DNA of 6,203 nt from Candidatus Solibacter sp. (GTDB lineage Bacteria > Acidobacteriota > Terriglobia > Bryobacterales > Bryobacteraceae). The stretch spans positions 418-6,620 of the forward strand of contig JAPKZC010000161.1 in NCBI GenBank assembly GCA_026394025.1, in the 5' to 3' direction. Position numbers and translations under genes: made by a program. Below the pieces are notes generated by a model that was given only the letters and a program-made list of their open reading frames with translations, was not told the origin of the DNA and ran no database searches. Of the stretch, positions 1 through 6,203 are shown one piece after another. Every line of letters starts with the position of its first letter. The stretch's first letter is position 1.

Positions 1-3400
<3,400 letters not shown>

Positions 3401-3490
3401 ACCTATGGACCTTATCGGCTGCATGGCGGAAAAACTCTACCTAACTCGCACCACGGGCACTACGTACCCCTCCGCGGTGTCCAAACAGTC
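3401..3490. promoter_or_regulatory. Divergent intergenic region between kinase and ABC exporter genes
   Basis: These 90 bases separate the start codons of two divergently oriented genes, so promoters for both must lie here or just inside the coding starts. I see no convincing -35/-10 pair and no clear operator-like inverted repeat. On the minus strand TAGAGT (near 3433-3438) could be a -10, but no good -35 partner is present. The assignment as a promoter region rests on gene layout only. Confidence 0.5.
3410..3413 (-). promoter_or_regulatory. Ribosome binding site of the sensor kinase gene
   Basis: AAGG on the minus strand lies nine bases before ATG 3400. It supports this ATG, which gives a normal signal peptide directly at the N-terminus, as the original start of the kinase gene. 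It also argues against treating the post-stop GTG at 3256 as the natural start. Confidence 0.55.
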
Positions 3491-5146
3491 ATGGAACGGC
3501 AGCACAGCTCGCAGGCACCCGGAATTTTCGGCACCCTGGTGCGCCACTTCTTCGGCCGCTTCTTCGATACCGAGTCGCTCTCTCCTCAGGGAGAGCCCGA
3601 AGTTGGAGTCACGCAGGCGCTCGGCATTTTGGCGACCCCCGGCGCTTTCTTCGTTCTCGTGTTCCGCCCGCTCACCCTCACCGGATGGAACCTGGTCGCG
3701 GCACGCTACATGTTCATATCGTTCTCCATGACCGTGATGGGCTTCCTCATGGTCTTCGAATGGAACGCGCTCTTCCCCGACCGCCGCGACTACCAGGTAC
3801 TGACTCCGCTGCCGGTTCGCCTCTCGACTCTCTTCCTGGCCAAGGCCGCCGCGCTCGCCATCTTCCTTGGTATTTTCCTGCTGGACGTGAACTTCTTCAG
3901 CGTGCTGCTCTGGCCCGGTGTGGATGGCGGCAATGACTTCTTCGGCATCCTTTGGGCCCACGTCACCGCCGTCCTGGCGAGCGGTCTCTTCGCCGCCCTC
4001 GCAACCGCCGCGCTGCATGGCTTGCTGATCACTTTCCTTCGCGGATGGCTGTACCGCCGCGTCTCCGTCGCGGTGCAGACCATCCTCATGGCGCTGTTGG
4101 TGATGAACCTGTTCCTGACCCCCCTGGTCGCTTTCCGCATACCATGGGTGGCCGCCCATCATCCCGATTGGCTGTACTGGTTCCCCGGTTTCTGGTTCTC
4201 CGGTTTTTACGAAAATATACGGCCCGCCACGCACAATCTGCCGCTGCGCGAACTGGGCGTCTTTGCCACGCGCGCTCTCTGGTGCGCTGCGACGCTGTTC
4301 CTGCTCACCTTCCTCCCCGGCTACCGCGGCCACGCCCGCCGGGTGCTGGAGACCACGCCCCCCGCCACGGCGGGCCCGGGCCGTCTGCGTACCGCTTTCG
4401 ACCGGCTGCTGGGCCGCACGCTGCTCCGCAACCCGGTGGAATACGCCGTCTTCCACTTCATCTCGCAGACCATCACGCGCAGCCTGAAACACCGTCTCTT
4501 CCTGGCGACTTACGGCGGATTCGGCGCCGCCTACGAGGTCATGACCTTCGGCTCCGGCCCGTCAGGGCTCATGATCCTGCCGCTCACGCTTTCCTTCCTC
4601 CTGGTCTCCGGCCTGCGCGCCGCCTTCAACTTCCCGGCCGAATTGAGCGCGAACTGGACCTTCCAACTCAGCGAAATCAACGGTGCGCAGGCGTATCTCG
4701 CGGCCACGCGCAAGTGGATCCTGGTCTGCGCCATCCTGCCCCTGTTCCTACTCATGGCGCCCATGGAGTTCGCCTACTTCCCGCCGGCCGCCGCCCTGTT
4801 CCACCTGGCGTACGGCATCACCACCTCGGTGCTGCTGATGGAAGTCATGTTCTTCGGCTTCCGCAAGGTCGCGTTCACCTGCGCGCATCTTCCCGGCAAG
4901 GTCAACCTGGTCTTTCTCGGCGTGATGTACATCTTCGGCTTCAGCGCCTATAGCAGCACCATGCGCGCCCTCGAAGCCCGGCTCACGCACAGCCCCGTCC
5001 TGGCGCTCGCCTTCTTTGCGCTCGCCGGGGCCCTCTACATCGCTGTCTCGCGCTCGGGAAGAAAAATGCTCGGCCCCAATCCCGTGCTCGATTTCGAAGA
5101 TCCGGCGGAGCCCATCGTCCGCACGCTCGGCCTCGCCACCCGTTAA
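3491..5146 (+). CDS. ABC-2 type transporter, large integral membrane permease subunit (551 aa)
   Basis: This is the likely membrane channel of an ABC exporter, working with the ATPase encoded 11 bases downstream. I count about 12 strongly hydrophobic stretches, near residues 44-62, 72-92, 113-140, 155-182, 191-216, 257-275, 335-352, 358-378, 408-430, 433-456, 471-488 and 501-521. A polar loop lies around 276-333. The conserved-looking cytoplasmic stretch ALFPDRRDYQVLTPLPVR (93-110) and the RAAFNFPAELSANW segment (376-389) recall, from memory, large ABC-2 permeases of Acidobacteriota. The usual ABC-2 subunit has six helices, so one chain may equal two halves. ATG 3491 is the only ATG in frame before the first membrane segment. 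No good Shine-Dalgarno precedes it, and the frame stays open upstream to at least 3401, so the start is moderately certain. The substrate is unknown. Coding sequence is GC-rich, like its neighbours. Confidence 0.85.
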   Translation: MERQHSSQAPGIFGTLVRHFFGRFFDTESLSPQGEPEVGVTQALGILATPGAFFVLVFRPLTLTGWNLVAARYMFISFSMTVMGFLMVFEWNALFPDRRDYQVLTPLPVRLSTLFLAKAAALAIFLGIFLLDVNFFSVLLWPGVDGGNDFFGILWAHVTAVLASGLFAALATAALHGLLITFLRGWLYRRVSVAVQTILMALLVMNLFLTPLVAFRIPWVAAHHPDWLYWFPGFWFSGFYENIRPATHNLPLRELGVFATRALWCAATLFLLTFLPGYRGHARRVLETTPPATAGPGRLRTAFDRLLGRTLLRNPVEYAVFHFISQTITRSLKHRLFLATYGGFGAAYEVMTFGSGPSGLMILPLTLSFLLVSGLRAAFNFPAELSANWTFQLSEINGAQAYLAATRKWILVCAILPLFLLMAPMEFAYFPPAAALFHLAYGITTSVLLMEVMFFGFRKVAFTCAHLPGKVNLVFLGVMYIFGFSAYSSTMRALEARLTHSPVLALAFFALAGALYIAVSRSGRKMLGPNPVLDFEDPAEPIVRTLGLATR

Positions 5147-5150
5147 GGAG
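5144..5150 (+). promoter_or_regulatory. Ribosome binding site of the ABC ATPase gene, overlapping the permease stop
   Basis: TAAGGAG is a near-perfect Shine-Dalgarno seven bases before ATG 5158, and its first three bases are the permease stop codon TAA. This indicates one transcript and probable translational coupling of the permease and ATPase genes. Confidence 0.85.
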
Positions 5151-5157
5151 CATCGCC

Positions 5158-5922
5158 ATGCTGGAAATCGCAGGACTGACGAAGTACTATCGCAACATCC
5201 CGGTGGTCAACGACGTGAGTTTCACCCTACGGCCGGGAGAGGTCACCGGCTACCTCGGTCCCAACGGCTCGGGCAAATCGACCACCGTCAAGATTATCAC
5301 CGCTCTCATCGAGCCCAGCGCCGGCAAAGTCCTGCTCGACGGCAAGGATATCCGCGACGACCTGATCGCTTTCAAGCGCCGCCTGGGCTACGTGCCCGAG
5401 GAAGCCATCCTCTATTCCTACTTGACCGGTCTAGAGTACCTGCAACTCATCGGCTGCCTGCGCGGGATGCCGCCCCGCGAGGTGGAACGCAAGGCCAACG
5501 ATCTGCTCTCGCTCTTCCAGCTACATTCGTACCGCCACGCGCCCATCTCCGCCTACTCCAAGGGCATGAAGCAGCGCATCCTGATCTCCGCCGCGCTGCT
5601 GCATGACCCCGACGTGCTGATCCTCGACGAACCGCTCTCCGGGATCGACGTCACTTCCGCAGTGCTCTTCAAGCACCTGCTCACCGAACTGGCGCGCCGC
5701 GGCAAGATGATCCTCTATATATCGCACGTGCTCGAAGTGGTGGAGAAGGTCTGCGCCCAGGTGATCATCATCTATCGCGGGCGCATCATGGCGGCGGATT
5801 CGGTGGAGCGGCTGCGCGACCTGACAAAAGTCCCCTCGCTTGAAGAGATCTTCGCCCAACTGGTGGAGCACCGCGACCTGGAAGGCGTGGCGCGCGACAT
5901 CGCCTGCGTCATCGAGAGGTGA
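5158..5922 (+). CDS. ABC transporter ATP-binding protein (254 aa)
   Basis: This cytoplasmic ATPase should power the permease encoded immediately upstream. The nucleotide-binding domain is complete: Walker A GPNGSGKST at 34-42 (K40), the Q-loop region GYVPEE at 77-82, the signature YSKGMKQR at 133-140, Walker B VLILDEP at 153-159 (catalytic E158), D-loop SGID at 161-164 and switch histidine H190. The Q-loop glutamine is replaced by glutamate, as in many drug- or ABC-2-type exporters (from memory). The order YSKGMKQR in place of LSGGQ is also typical of ABC-2 ATPases. The length is usual for a stand-alone subunit, with a short C-terminal tail after about residue 220. The start is fixed by the strong ribosome binding site at 5144-5150. 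The family gives the role of exporter ATPase; the cargo cannot be assigned. No third subunit follows on this strand before the non-coding gap. Confidence 0.95.
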   Translation: MLEIAGLTKYYRNIPVVNDVSFTLRPGEVTGYLGPNGSGKSTTVKIITALIEPSAGKVLLDGKDIRDDLIAFKRRLGYVPEEAILYSYLTGLEYLQLIGCLRGMPPREVERKANDLLSLFQLHSYRHAPISAYSKGMKQRILISAALLHDPDVLILDEPLSGIDVTSAVLFKHLLTELARRGKMILYISHVLEVVEKVCAQVIIIYRGRIMAADSVERLRDLTKVPSLEEIFAQLVEHRDLEGVARDIACVIER

Positions 5923-5962
5923 GTGGAGTCTTGAGAGAGTCAGTTCAACGCAGAGGCATAGC

Positions 5963-5975
5963 GCGGCAGAGCCGC
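5963..5975. repeat. Small perfect inverted repeat (5-bp stem, 3-base loop)
   Basis: GCGGC-AGA-GCCGC forms a short GC-only hairpin in the non-coding gap after the ABC ATPase gene. No run of T follows on the plus strand (the next bases are AACCAAATT), so it is not a classical intrinsic terminator for the operon. It could be part of a dispersed intergenic repeat, the edge of a mobile unit, or chance in GC-rich DNA. Confidence 0.4.
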
Positions 5976-5982
5976 AACCAAA

Positions 5983-6012
5983 TTGAAGAGGCGTTCCGAA
6001 TCTTCGTACGAT
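5983..6012 (+). promoter_or_regulatory. Possible sigma-70-like promoter for the right-edge gene
   Basis: TTGAAG (5983-5988) and TACGAT (6007-6012) are separated by 18 bases and each match four of six consensus positions. They lie about 40 bases before the start codon of the last gene, a sensible distance. The match is modest and could be chance. It agrees with that gene being transcribed separately from the ABC operon. Confidence 0.3.
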
Positions 6013-6042
6013 GTAGTGTTATCCAGACACGCACCGGAGAAG

Positions 6043-6048
6043 AAAGGA
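6043..6048 (+). promoter_or_regulatory. Ribosome binding site of the right-edge gene
   Basis: AAAGGA lies five bases before ATG 6054. It fixes this start and shows that the partial reading frame at the window edge is likely a real gene. Confidence 0.65.
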
Positions 6049-6053
6049 ACGCC

Positions 6054-6203
6054 ATGAAGCAGGTTATCGCGAAGTTTGCCGACAAGGTAGACGGTATTTT
6101 GTGTGGCTTCGACCGGCTGGTGATGCGGGGAGAGTTGCGCGCGCTGTACATCGCCAACGGCGGAGGAATCGAGCAGTACCTGAGAAGCAGCCGTGTGATG
6201 TTC
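6054..6203 (+). CDS. N-terminus of an uncharacterised protein (50 codons visible, continues beyond the window)
   Basis: The frame is open from ATG 6054 to the last base of the window and has a good ribosome binding site. Visible motifs are MKQVIAKFADKVDGILCGFD at the start, then RLVMRGELRAL, a GGGIEQYL stretch and SSRVMF. No signal peptide or membrane segment is seen. The pattern of a basic start, DK-(x)n-G-(I/V)-L-x-GFDRLV-x-RG and then a YL motif resembles a family of about 400-500 residues. I remember that family as an uncharacterised protein present in many near-identical copies in Acidobacteriota and Planctomycetota, which suggests a mobile or repeat-borne gene. No catalytic motif is visible in these 50 residues and no function is assigned. 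It is separated from the ABC operon by 131 bases and appears to be its own unit. The gene call is good; the family link is from memory and tentative. Confidence 0.75.
   Translation, partial: MKQVIAKFADKVDGILCGFDRLVMRGELRALYIANGGGIEQYLRSSRVMF

Noticed and set aside
3437..4492. Long open frame of 351 codons on the minus strand, antisense to the permease gene
   Set aside because: Its product is a low-complexity run of E, Q, G, R and A with no domain, as expected from the complement of a hydrophobic GC-rich coding frame. The plus-strand permease explains the region fully.
3952..4953. Open frame of 333 codons on the plus strand in another frame of the permease gene
   Set aside because: It is rich in R, P, A and H with no recognisable motif, and it lies wholly within the clear permease frame. 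It is a shadow of high GC.
5963..5975. Intrinsic terminator for the ABC operon
   Set aside because: The stem is only five base pairs and no T-run follows it, so the hairpin is reported only as an inverted repeat.

Overview
The window looks like a piece of chromosome from a GC-rich, Gram-negative soil-type bacterium. The style of the hybrid kinase, the large ABC-2 permease and the partial gene at the right edge all recall Acidobacteriota of the Solibacter/Bryobacter kind. That placement is an inference from remembered family resemblance, not from a search.

Region 1 (1-3400, minus strand) is one long gene that runs off the left edge. It encodes a membrane-anchored hybrid sensor histidine kinase: signal peptide, periplasmic two-component-regulator beta-propeller repeats, Y_Y_Y domain, one transmembrane helix, coiled coil, HisKA, HATPase_c and the start of a receiver domain. 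The frame is continuous for over 1,090 codons. However, an amber codon (TAG at 3283-3281, codon 40) separates the signal peptide from everything else. The first propeller motif, where the stop sits, is also three residues shorter than six internal copies of the same motif. The gene is therefore probably disrupted in this sequence, unless the change is an assembly or sequencing error.

Region 2 (3401-3490) is a short gap between divergent genes and must hold the promoters for both directions.

Region 3 (3491-5922, plus strand) is a tight two-gene ABC exporter operon. It has a 551-residue polytopic permease and a 254-residue ATPase with all nucleotide-binding motifs. The ATPase gene's ribosome binding site overlaps the permease stop codon. 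The substrate cannot be read from the sequence.

Region 4 (5923-6203) is a non-coding stretch of about 130 bases with a small perfect hairpin and a plausible promoter. It is followed by the first 50 codons of a gene with a good ribosome binding site. Its N-terminus resembles an uncharacterised family that I remember as occurring in many copies in acidobacterial and planctomycete genomes.

A working model is that the divergent kinase senses an extracytoplasmic signal and may influence the neighbouring exporter. Only adjacency supports this. No classical exotic system (CRISPR, phage defence, retron) is visible. The most interesting point is the stop codon plus small deletion in the kinase.
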